The position numbers and the translations under genes are program-made. A stretch of DNA of 64,000 nt from Pyrocephalus nanus (Eukaryota; Chordata; Aves; Passeriformes; Tyrannidae), in the NCBI GenBank assembly GCA_038380795.1, contig CM076280.1:7551501-7615500 (forward strand), read 5' to 3'. Positions 48,421 to 64,000 of this stretch are shown here, in pieces (position 1 is the stretch's first letter; each line of letters opens with the position of its first letter). Under the pieces are notes generated by a model. It did no database searches, was not told the DNA's origin, and worked only from the letters and a program-made list of their open reading frames with translations.

Positions 48421-48870
48421 GAGGAAATCCTATTTCAAGGCCGCGGTAATGAAGCCTCTGATCTTCGCAGAGCCCGGCTCGCTGCCCTTTAATCCCGGCC
48501 GGGCTGGGGTGCAGGTGCCGCGGTCCCGGGGGATTAGACGGTCCCTTCCCTTTGTGCGAGCCGTCACTCAGCGCGGCCGTGCCCCGGTGAGCCGCACGGG
48601 CCCGCGGGGCTCCTTGTTTGGCCCATTCACCAGCGAATATTCAACTTCGCTGCCGCGCTGTCATTACACGGGGCGGCTGGAGCTGCTGCTCTGTTTGTTT
48701 TGGAGAGAATAGGGTCGGGAAACGGCAGGAGCCGCAGGAGGACACATCTCTCCTCGTCCCCGCGGCCGGGGTCACCTGTCTGCCGGGCAGCCCCGCTCCT
48801 GTCACCCATCCCTGCCCTCCTGTCACCTTCACGGCCTCCTCCGGGGGGTCTGGGCTCATCCTGCCCGGCC
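48421..48870. promoter_or_regulatory. CpG-rich intergenic island
   Basis: CpG density is high (for example GGCCGCGGTAATGAAGCC near 48439, GCGCGGCCGTGCCCC near 48571, CGCTGCCGCGCTG near 48648), with an AT-rich centre CCAGCGAATATTCAACTTCG near 48631. This may be an orphan CpG island or enhancer of PRDM12; no exon can be supported. Confidence 0.4.
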
Positions 48871-50439
48871 TTTGGGGAGCAGAGAGAGGGGCAGGAGGGA
48901 GAAATGGGGCTCACAGACACAATCACCCCCCTCCCTTTGGGCAGCTCCCCCTGGCCTGGGCTGGTGTCTCAGTGCAGTCACAGTTCTGAGTCCAGTCTGG
49001 CAGCTGGAGCTGATGCTGCAGGAGAGGCGGCCCCGGGATGTGGGAGAGATGCTGGCGGGACGTGTCTGTCCCATCCCCAGGTCTCTGCCAGAAGGGAGGA
49101 AAAGGCACAGGGATTTTTCTGCTCCTGCAGTCCATATCCCCCCTCACTGCCTCCGGCATCCAGCTGTCCCGAGCCGCGGAGGTGGCCGAGGAGTCACCAC
49201 CGCGATCCGCCCCAATCCTGTGCCCTGTTGAGGCCGCCTGAGCCCTGCGAAGCGCTCGGACACCTCTGGGAGGGTGGTTTTCTTCCTCCTCTGTTTGCTC
49301 CCGTGTGCCGTGACCCCCTCGCCAAAATAATACCGAGAATAATACTTGAAGGAAAGTAACGGGGCGGGGGGAAAGGCAAGAAAGCGAGCGAGAGTGGAGG
49401 GGAGAGCACTCAGCATCTCTGCTTGGCTCCGTGGCCTCCCGCGGAGTGAAATGGAGGCAAATAATGCCCTGGAGCTCCTTTCCCGAGCAGTGCAATCAGC
49501 CCGACTGGCTCGGAGGGGCTGCAGTGCCCGGTGCCAGAGCACTCGCCGGGAGGGTCACGGCTTCACGGCACCAACACCCCCTGCCCGGAGCTGCTGGGCA
49601 CCCACTGAGGGGCCAGCACTGCTCGGGGGACATCCTGAACCCTCCCTGCTGCTCCAGGCTCCCTTGGAGAGCAGGGACAGACAGGCAGGATGCAGTTTGG
49701 AGGGGAACAAGGATCCGTTCGGCTCCATCCATGGATGTGGCACCTTGGGGACGGGCCGCTATTCCTTCTTTTTGCCCCTGGGGAGGTGGCAGAGCCTGCA
49801 TGTGGCCTGTGTTGGGATGGGCACTGTGCTGGGGGCTGCCCTGCAGCAAGGGGTGCACCCACGGGGACCCCTCGGTGCCCCATCCCAGCCGTGGCCCCGC
49901 CGGCACACGATGAAGCCCCACAAGTGATGGGACAGAGGTGCTGCTTGGGGTGAGTGAGGGCACAGGGGGGGAAGTCTCACCCTATGTGGGGAACACGGGG
50001 ACCTGTGAGGGACCTGCCAACACCCCCAGCCCAGGCTTACCCTGGGCGTTCCTTGTCCCCCCACACCTCCTTCTGGGAGCGTTCCCGGGCGCAGGTAACA
50101 TTTGGGCACATTCCCATAACCGAGTGCTTCCAACTGCTGCGGCGGCAGGGCCGGAGCCCCTCTCCAGGGCTGCTGTTTGCTTTGCAGCCTCCTCAGCCCC
50201 CATTGAGGCTTTTCAGCTCCAGCCCCTTCAGGGGGTTTAAGTAGGTAAAACCTGAGGAAGAGGCTATTTTCCTCCCTCCCTTTTGAGCCCTGCCTTGTGC
50301 CCAAAAGGCCCCCTTGTTTCACGCGTGCCAGTCACCTGGCTGGGCCCCCAGCCCCTTTCTCTCCCAGCCTTCCCTTTCTTTCTCCTTTCTCTCTTTTGAC
50401 TTTTCCAGGAGCCCTCGCTCTCCAAACGAGCTTCAGATT
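48871..50439. other. Intergenic sequence, GC-rich, no gene supported
   Basis: Overlapping open frames of 100-220 codons arise here from high GC content and lack any domain, codon bias or splice partner. The AT-rich island CAAAATAATACCGAGAATAA at 49323-49342 is the only contrast. Nothing else is recognised. Confidence 0.5.
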
Positions 50440-50535
50440 GGATCCAGATTGAGGTCCCTTTGTCTTTCAAGGGTTGTACTAAGCTAATTAAATGTGATCC
50501 CAACAAATAAACGCAGATCTCCCCATTACATTCAG
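50440..50535. promoter_or_regulatory. Candidate regulatory element
   Basis: An AT-rich island in GC-rich DNA contains GTACTAAGCTAATTAAATG (near 50475) and CAACAAATAAACGCAG (near 50500). It has a homeodomain TAATTA core and a forkhead-like AAATAAAC word. It is a short candidate enhancer core 4.3 kb upstream of PRDM12. Confidence 0.35.
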
Positions 50536-50539
50536 GCCT

Positions 50540-51130
50540 GCCTTTCAGGCAGCACCGGGCGGCCCCTCGCCCCCGCCCGCTGCGCGCAGGGTCCCCCTCA
50601 TTGAGTCCTGGCCATTGAAAGCACTGCCAGGATTTCTTTTGTGCCGGGGGTCTCCGAGCCCTTTTTCCATCAGAAAAGACCCCCAAACAGCAGCTCGGCC
50701 TTTGTGAGTTTGCAAGCAAACGCCAAAGAAAAGCCCCCTGAATGCTTTAATAAATGACACATTTAGCAACTTCGGAGGCGCCTGGCTCCTGCGGCAGCCG
50801 CAGGGGTGCGATGATCCCTCCTTGCCCCGGCTCCCCCGGCTCCCGCAGGGGTGCGATGATCCCTCCTGCCCCCCCTTCCCTCCGGCTCCCGGGGCATTTT
50901 GCAGCCCGTGGAGGCGCGGGGGATGCGGCTGGAGCAGCTGACCGCCTCGGCTCCCTTCCTGGCTCTCTGCCGTCCCCCTTTCCCGGCGCTGTGGGGGCGC
51001 TCGGAGCAGGTGATGGGTTTGTCCGGCCTGTCCCGAGCCGGCCCGGGGCTCCGGGGCTCCGGGCAGGGCGCGGCGGGGCGGCCGGGGCCGGGGGGCTTTT
51101 GAACTCGGACCCCTTCGCCCGGTATTAGCG
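50540..51130. promoter_or_regulatory. CpG-rich intergenic island with a 45-bp duplication
   Basis: A strongly CpG-rich segment. A 25-bp word beginning CCGCAGGGGTGCGATGATCC occurs at 50798-50822 and again at 50843-50867, a 45-bp tandem duplication. No exon is supported. Confidence 0.5.
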
Positions 51131-51789
51131 CTGGTAAATCCAAAGTCGTTTTTAATGACACACACCACCCCCCCCCACACACACTCCACCTCGGATCGGG
51201 GGCTGCGCCGGACTTTTCTCAGCTCAACTAATATCTTTTTAATGACTTTGGGAGGGGGCAGAGCCCGGCTCTGCCCTAGAGCCTGGATTGCTCCAAACAG
51301 ATGTTGGGGCAGAGGGAGGGGGATGCTCTTCCCTGCCAGGGACTTTCTTCTAGAGTTCAAACGAGAGGGGAGCTTTCAATCACCGCTAAAAATGTATTTC
51401 TCCCCATTGAACAATGGGCTCCTTTCTGCGCCCGGGGGGACTCGGCTGCGATCGCGTTTCTGCCGCCGGAGAGGAGAAACCTCCGGTTTTAGAGTAGGAA
51501 AACTCAGCTCCGAAAAGGGTTCTTCTCTGAGCCGATTATTTCGTAGCTCCGCAGCTTTCCTGCCTTCACCTCCCTACAGAAAAAAAAAAAAAAAATTAAA
51601 AATAATACCAAACTACACTAACGAAGCACTAACCCTCCTCCCGCGCTGCAGCCCTTCCCCGCCGCACAGGAGCCGCCGCAGATCTCGGCGGTGAAGCCGG
51701 GCTGTTTGCGGGCTTTGAGAAACGAATCGCGGCTGCACCGGCCCGGGGCAGCGGCGGCTCCATCCCCGCATCCCGGCTCCATCCCCGGC
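51131..51789. other. GC-rich intergenic sequence
   Basis: Includes CpG-rich parts (51420-51560, 51640-51789) and an A15 run at 51580-51594. No gene is supported. Confidence 0.5.
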
Positions 51790-52010
51790 GGCCCCACAAG
51801 AGTTAAATTTTAAAGCAAATCAAATTCCCATTGGCCACTGTATATTATCTCAGCAGTCTTCATTTGATACCTCTTTAATACAGAAAGGAGCTTTTCAAAC
51901 CCCTTTTCTCTCTTTTCTCCCCGCCACTCTTTAAGAGCAATAAATGTTCAACTGCAATAACTATAAATCAATCTCCGCTCTGTTCAAATCCTATTCATGC
52001 GAAGGGCTGG
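51790..52010. promoter_or_regulatory. Candidate PRDM12 upstream regulatory element
   Basis: An abrupt AT-rich block between CpG-rich DNA contains AAATTTTAAAGCAAATCAAA (51805-51824), CCATTGGCCACTG (inverted CCAAT, near 51829), CTGTATATTATCTC (near 51838), and GCAATAACTATAAATCAATC (near 51953). Such sharp islands near developmental genes are often enhancers. Inference only. Confidence 0.38.
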
Positions 52011-52530
52011 AAGAGGGGAGAGAGCTCCCCCCTCCCCCCCGCCCCCCAAAAAGCAGCTGCTGGGCTCTAATCTCCTTTCTTGCACTGTCATTCACCCTCA
52101 TTTTTCCTCCATCACCCCATCCCTGCAATCTTTTCTTGTTTTGCTTTTCTTTTCTCTCTTTGCTGCATTATGATCCCATGTCTCCCCTCATCAGACCCCA
52201 ACCTTGTCCAGATCCTGACCATCCCCTTGTAGGCTGTGAAAGAAAAGAAGAGTCCATGGATGTCAAATTGGTCTCAAAAAGACCATGAAAGATTGATTTG
52301 CTCCACTTTTCTTCTGCCTGACATTATTTCTGAGGGTCCTGAATGGGAAACCAGAAAGTCTGGGACTGGAATAAAGATGTTCTCTCTGTAAGGGGGAGAC
52401 GGGGGGGAAAAATGCCCATTTACTCCTGGCCCATCAACCCTGCAAGACAGAGCAAAAGAAAAGAGGACTGTGGCTATTCAGAGTCAGACCAATATGTACA
52501 CCTCCCAACAATATGCCAATATACTGAGGG

Positions 52531-52686
52531 CTTCTCTATTAACACCCATGAATATTAAAGTGCTCACTAAACGCTCAGAAGGAACTTTGGGAATATACAC
52601 ATGAAAATACAAGCAGCATTGTGCGGGGCTCAGAACAATGGGGCGGCGATAATGGCCCTTCTCTATTAACAGCCATGAATATTAAA
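52531..52686 (+). repeat. 29-bp direct repeat pair, homeodomain/POU-like
   Basis: The word starting CTTCTCTATTAACA and ending CCATGAATATTAAA occurs at 52531-52559 and at 52658-52686 with one mismatch in 29 (C versus G in the middle). The copies are 127 bp apart in the same orientation and their flanks differ. ATTAAC and ATGAATATTAAA resemble homeodomain and POU sites. The intervening sequence is unique. A duplicated regulatory module is likely. Confidence 0.75.
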
Positions 52687-53500
52687 CTTGTTTCCTCTTA
52701 AATGTTAAAAAGGAGGGATAGCTGCGATATTAAAAAAGAGAAATTAGGAGGGGAGGTGGGGGGAGGCAGGGGGGAAAGACACACAGCAAAGCACCTTCCT
52801 AGGACCGGGAAGAAGCTTTGGGAAACAGCTGGGGATATTTAAAACCACGCAGAAAATGGAAGATTTTTTTTTTTTCCCACCTTTTTCCATCACTTCCCCC
52901 CCCGCACAGCCGAGCCCGCCGCAGCCGGGAGCGGGGCTCAGCGCAGCCCGCACCGGAGCCGCAGGGGGTTTAAGAGCATCTATTATTTTTTGTCCCGGGA
53001 TAACTTGAAGGTTGAAGGGTTTTCCTGGGGAAAATAAATAAATAAATAAATAAAGCAATCCGAGGACTGGCTTGTCTCGGCGGCCGAAGGGAACCGGTGC
53101 TGGGAACCTTTCCACCTGATGCATTATATTTAGCAAAGCTGGAATATTCTGATGGTTCCTCTAGCCAAAGTCCGGGGAAGAAAAAAAAAAACAAACAAAA
53201 AAAACCCAACAAAACACAAAAAAACTTAGTTTTTACGCTTATTAAACCCCAAACCAACCCCCGGCAGGTTGTTAACCTTCCCTTTCTAGGGCAGCGCTGC
53301 CTCTCGCCGGGCAGACACACTCAGTAAGCGCAAGTTTGGGTGGGTTCCTGACATTTGCGTTGCTTCTCGAATGGATTAATAGAAGTAATTGCAGCTGGGT
53401 TGTAGCAACATCATTTCGCCAAGGGCAGAAGCCGCTCCTCAGCTTCATCCTATAAAACACCCACCCAGGGGATGGGATGGGGGTTTGGGCTGTGTCTGCT
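52687..53500. other. Intergenic sequence with simple repeats
   Basis: Holds a poly-T run at 52864-52876, a (AAAT)n microsatellite at 53032-53054 and an A-rich stretch at 53180-53226. A short AT-rich block (CCTGATGCATTATATTTAGC near 53115) and a CAATTACTTC-type site in reverse at about 53380 may be regulatory. No gene. Confidence 0.55.
53032..53054 (+). repeat. (AAAT)n microsatellite
   Basis: About six units of AAAT in a row. On the minus strand it encodes a spurious FIYLFIYLF run. Confidence 0.95.
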
Positions 53501-54558
53501 CCTGCTCCGGGCACGGTGAGACCTGACGGGGCTTCTCGGGATTCCCGGGCGCAGGAACCGGCCTTTGAGCGCCTGAGGAATTTGGGGGCCTATCTTTCTT
53601 CCCTCAGCCCTTTACAGCCCCTCGTCCCCATGAAAATCAAAAGAACAAGGCTAAGGAGAGGGCTCTAAGCTCCGACACAGCAGGACTGGGTTTAAATCCG
53701 GGAAAGATTAACCCTTTGCTGAGCCGGCGAAGCTCGGGCCCCGGAGGGAGGGGAGCGCTGGATTTGGGGCGACTGCTCTGGTGCCACCTTCCCGGGGATC
53801 AGGGATGCTGACGGAGCTCCTGGGGCTGGGTTGGGCGCCGTGTCTGGCCGGGGAATGTCTTCGGGTACGGGGATGCGGGTGTTGCAGCAGCAGCGCCCCA
53901 GAGATGCTGCAGCTCCCCCCGGGGCCGGGGGCCGGCACTGGGGGGACACGGAAGGACAGGGTTGCCACTGCGGGGAGGTGAGGGATCCTCGAGCGGATCC
54001 CCGATCCACCCGTGGGCGCAATTCCCACGGGGATGCGGGATTGAGGACGGGCCGGGCTGGAGATGGCAGCCGGGCGAGCCCGGCCCTGGGGTCAAGCGGG
54101 GATCAGCCCAGGGAGCGCCCACGCCCCGCTCCGTGCTTGGGGACCCTCCCTGGGGTTTGGGGGCGCAGCGCCGGCTCCTCATGGGACCGCCGGTACCGGC
54201 CCGGGGTGCGGGGGCCAGCGGGGAGCCGCGGCCGGTCGGGACCAGCTGTGGGAGCCTCGGCCCGTTCCCTCGGGGCCGCGGGGGCCAAACGCCACCGACC
54301 ATCCGGGCCTGTCGGGCTCCGGGCCGCCGATTTCGTTGTGGTGCTCAACGGCCCCAAAGCGCCGCGTTTGAGCCCCAAAACGAGCGCGAGGGACAGGCAG
54401 GGAGCGAGCCCCTGCGGGACCGTGCCCGAGGGTGCGCCCCGTCCGTGGAACACCGGCGAGGGCATTTCTGTCCGTTTCGTTGCTTTTCTGCCGTGCCCGG
54501 GGGCAGGTGCCCCGCTTTGGGTTTGCCCGGGCCGGGAGGTGCGGGGGTCGAGCCTATG

Positions 54559-54621
54559 CTTGTGTATGTACTTGTATATGTGTATACGTGTGTGTGTTTG
54601 TGTGTGGTGTGTGTGTGTGCT
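54559..54621 (+). repeat. TG-rich dinucleotide tract
   Basis: An imperfect TG/TA alternating tract, able to adopt Z-form DNA, lies about 165-230 bp upstream of the PRDM12 TATA box. Confidence 0.85.
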
Positions 54622-54658
54622 CGCCGTGTCCCTCCCTCCCTTCAGCCACCCCACCCCC

Positions 54659-54694
54659 GGGAGGGGAGGGAGGGAGGGGATGGGAAGGGGGGGG
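54659..54694 (+). promoter_or_regulatory. PRDM12: G-quadruplex-forming sequence in PRDM12 promoter
   Basis: Seven G-runs of three or more, separated by one or two bases, fit the G3+N1-7 quadruplex rule several times over. It lies 93 bp upstream of the TATA box on the coding strand. Formation in cells is inferred. Confidence 0.6.
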
Positions 54695-54750
54695 CTCCGA
54701 CGGCTCGCCTCGCTCCGGCAGCCCCAGTCTCTCCGCCAACGTCAGGGAGG

Positions 54751-54793
54751 TCATTAATAACCAATTAGGAGGGTCAATGAAGCTCATATATAG
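54751..54793 (+). promoter_or_regulatory. PRDM12: PRDM12 core promoter (TATA box, homeodomain sites)
   Basis: In the middle of GC-rich sequence sits TCATTAATAACCAATTAGGA (54751-54770), followed by CATATATAG (54785-54793), a TATA box. Transcription would start near 54815-54825, giving a 5' UTR of roughly 65-75 bases. The two TAAT/CCAATTA cores directly upstream suggest homeodomain or NF-Y input. Confidence 0.65.
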
Positions 54794-54888
54794 CCGGGCG
54801 GGAGCCGCCGAGCCGCAAGGAGCCCAGCCCGCCGCCCACCGCCCGCCGTGCCCGGCCCCGTCGCGTCCGGCCCCGCCGCCTCGCCCCC

Positions 54889-62741
<7,853 letters not shown>

Positions 62742-63890
62742 AGGCCTCGGAGCGGCAGCGGCATTTTTGGACAGCAAGGACTGATGCTGAGACATGCAAT
62801 GGACTGGAGGGGGGGGGGGGGTGTTGACCCTTGGCAGAGGCTGCTTTGTGTCTTGGAGGGGGTGCTGGGTTGTTTTTGGGGCATGGGTTCAGCAGGTGAG
62901 TGGGGGGAATACTCAGCTGTGCAGCTGCACTGTGTGGGATCGTACCCCGGGGTGTAGGGCGGGCTGCTGGTCCCTGGGGTTGGCAGGGAAGAAGGGACAC
63001 AGTGGGATGTCCTGCGTGGATTTGCCAGTGGGCTGGAGCAGCTGAAAAGCTGGGCCTGAATGAGTCACACCTGGCTTTTACGGATAATTTGGAGGAAAGA
63101 AAAATTGTTCTTATCCCTCCTCCTCCTCCTCTGCTCCAGCAAGTGCCCAGCAGACACTTGGTAGGCTGCCACAGCCCTGATGTGGCCACCTCAGTCACTC
63201 CTCTTTGTCCCGGGGTGGCTTTGGCCCTGGTGGCTCCTTCCAAGGGACACTTTTCCCTCCTGAGTTAGCAAACAGTTGCATTTTCTGCCGCTCAAGCTCC
63301 CCTTTGCCCGCCCCACTCCAGCCTGAGCTATGCACTGGGGTTTGTCACCACTCTGAGTGATGCCAGGTAGGCAGAAGGGACACATTCCACGGGGACACCC
63401 TGCCAGCTGGGAATGCCCATCCACAGGCAGGTTTTGAGAGGACCCTGAGCCCTGCCGGGCTGGGTTTGTTCCAGCCCTTGGAGCAACTCTTCCCCAGCCG
63501 TGAGGGAACATTTCGGCTGGAACCGCTACTGCCCTCTGGGGACAGAGAAAACCCGTCCCCGGGCCAGCTCTGTCCCCAAGGACAACTCTAAGCGCCCTCT
63601 GGAGTCCCACACTCCGGAAGGAGGGCTGTGTATCATAAAGCTTAAAAGAAGGTATTCTAATATTAATTATAAGTCTAAGATGTATAAAGTTCTCACAAGC
63701 CGTGTTTTACTTCCAGAAAAAGAAAACAAAAAAAAAACCCCAAACAACCGTCACTTTAACTTTGTAAATATTTATGTAAACATTATTTACAAAACTTTGA
63801 TATTATATATTATTTGATTGTTTATGTACACAGTGTAAATACATTTGTACTTCTCTCTTGTATTCTAAATAAAAATTACTTGGGACATTT
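62742..63890 (+). other. PRDM12: PRDM12 3' untranslated region
   Basis: About 1.15 kb. It begins GC-rich with a G13 run at 62809-62821 just after the stop and becomes AU-rich from 63640 (AATATTAATTATAAG; TTTGTAAATATTTATG). It ends after the AATAAA at 63868. The end is inferred from the signal. Confidence 0.8.
63868..63873 (+). terminator. PRDM12: Polyadenylation signal of PRDM12
   Basis: AATAAA in the context TTCTAAATAAAAATTAC is followed by TT-rich and then GT-rich sequence (TTTTGTTATGTGC, GATGTGGTGGTTGGG at 63945-63960). It is the only canonical signal near the end of the AU-rich UTR. Confidence 0.8.
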
Positions 63891-64000
63891 ATCATTTAGA
63901 AGAGGGATGGCATGGAGAGCTTTATTTTGTTATGTGCTGGGGAAGGATGTGGTGGTTGGGATGAGTGAAGGTCTTAACTAACACAATAATCGGTGAGTGA
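63891..64000. other. Downstream flank of PRDM12
   Basis: About 110 bases with GT-rich sequence after the poly(A) signal. In other vertebrates EXOSC2 follows PRDM12; no EXOSC2 exon is visible before the window ends. Confidence 0.5.

Noticed and set aside
48700..49359. Plus-strand open frame of 219 codons in the FUBP3-PRDM12 interval
   Set aside because: Composition-driven Pro/Ser/Gly-rich translation in GC-rich DNA, overlapped by equally long minus-strand frames. No exon boundaries or domain.
52970..53320. Minus-strand frame with a repeated hydrophobic LFIYLF run that could look like a membrane segment
   Set aside because: The run is translated (AAAT)n microsatellite and flanking A/T tracts.
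53831..54768. Plus-strand open frames of 308 and 268 codons upstream of PRDM12
   Set aside because: They lie in a CpG island where stop codons are rare and end in the TG/G-rich promoter tracts. No domain is visible, and the PRDM12 TATA box lies downstream of them.

Overview
This window reads as nuclear DNA from a bird. Long introns have GT-AG boundaries, CpG-rich promoters sit in otherwise moderate-GC sequence, and the interspersed repeats I can recognise are CR1-type LINE tails, two of three ending in the short ATTCTRTG terminal repeats typical of avian CR1. Two adjacent protein-coding genes, both on the + strand, can be assembled exon by exon: FUBP3 (far upstream element-binding protein 3) and PRDM12 (PR domain zinc-finger protein 12). 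They are also neighbours in other vertebrates (human 9q34). The species cannot be fixed from the sequence.

Layout. 1-8200 is intergenic. It holds several AT-rich, motif-dense blocks that look like regulatory DNA, a purine-rich tract, one CR1 tail and, directly against the FUBP3 promoter, a roughly 650-bp minisatellite with a 20-bp unit. 8040-8560 is the FUBP3 CpG-rich promoter. FUBP3 coding sequence runs 8274-43915 in 18 exons, giving 548 residues with four KH domains, an Arg/Gly-rich linker and two C-terminal tyrosine-rich (YM) motifs. Its AU-rich 3' UTR reaches about 45312. 45313-54750 is intergenic, with several CpG-rich stretches and AT-rich candidate elements, including a near-perfect 29-bp direct repeat. 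PRDM12 coding sequence runs 54889-62741 in five exons, giving 351 residues: PR domain, three C2H2 fingers and a short C-terminus. It is preceded by a TATA-type promoter and followed by a 3' UTR to about 63890. PRDM12 intron 3 carries a very regular 19-bp minisatellite of 15 copies.

Most notable observations. (1) An apparent alternative last exon of FUBP3 (from 40406) splices in frame from exon 15, encodes an extra YM-like motif, has a strong acceptor, a stop codon and a downstream AATAAA. (2) A possible 84-nt in-frame cassette exon (38188-38271) lies where mammalian FUBP3 has additional sequence. (3) There is a CAG/TAG tandem acceptor at FUBP3 exon 3. (4) The polyalanine tract known from human PRDM12, whose expansion causes congenital insensitivity to pain, is absent. 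(5) A duplicated 29-bp homeodomain/POU-like element lies about 2.2 kb upstream of PRDM12. I see no bacterial-type system, CRISPR array, tRNA or rRNA. FUBP3 is a broadly acting single-stranded DNA/RNA-binding regulator; PRDM12 is a sensory-neuron chromatin regulator. The motif-rich blocks scattered through and around FUBP3 are plausible long-range elements of PRDM12, but that is inference.
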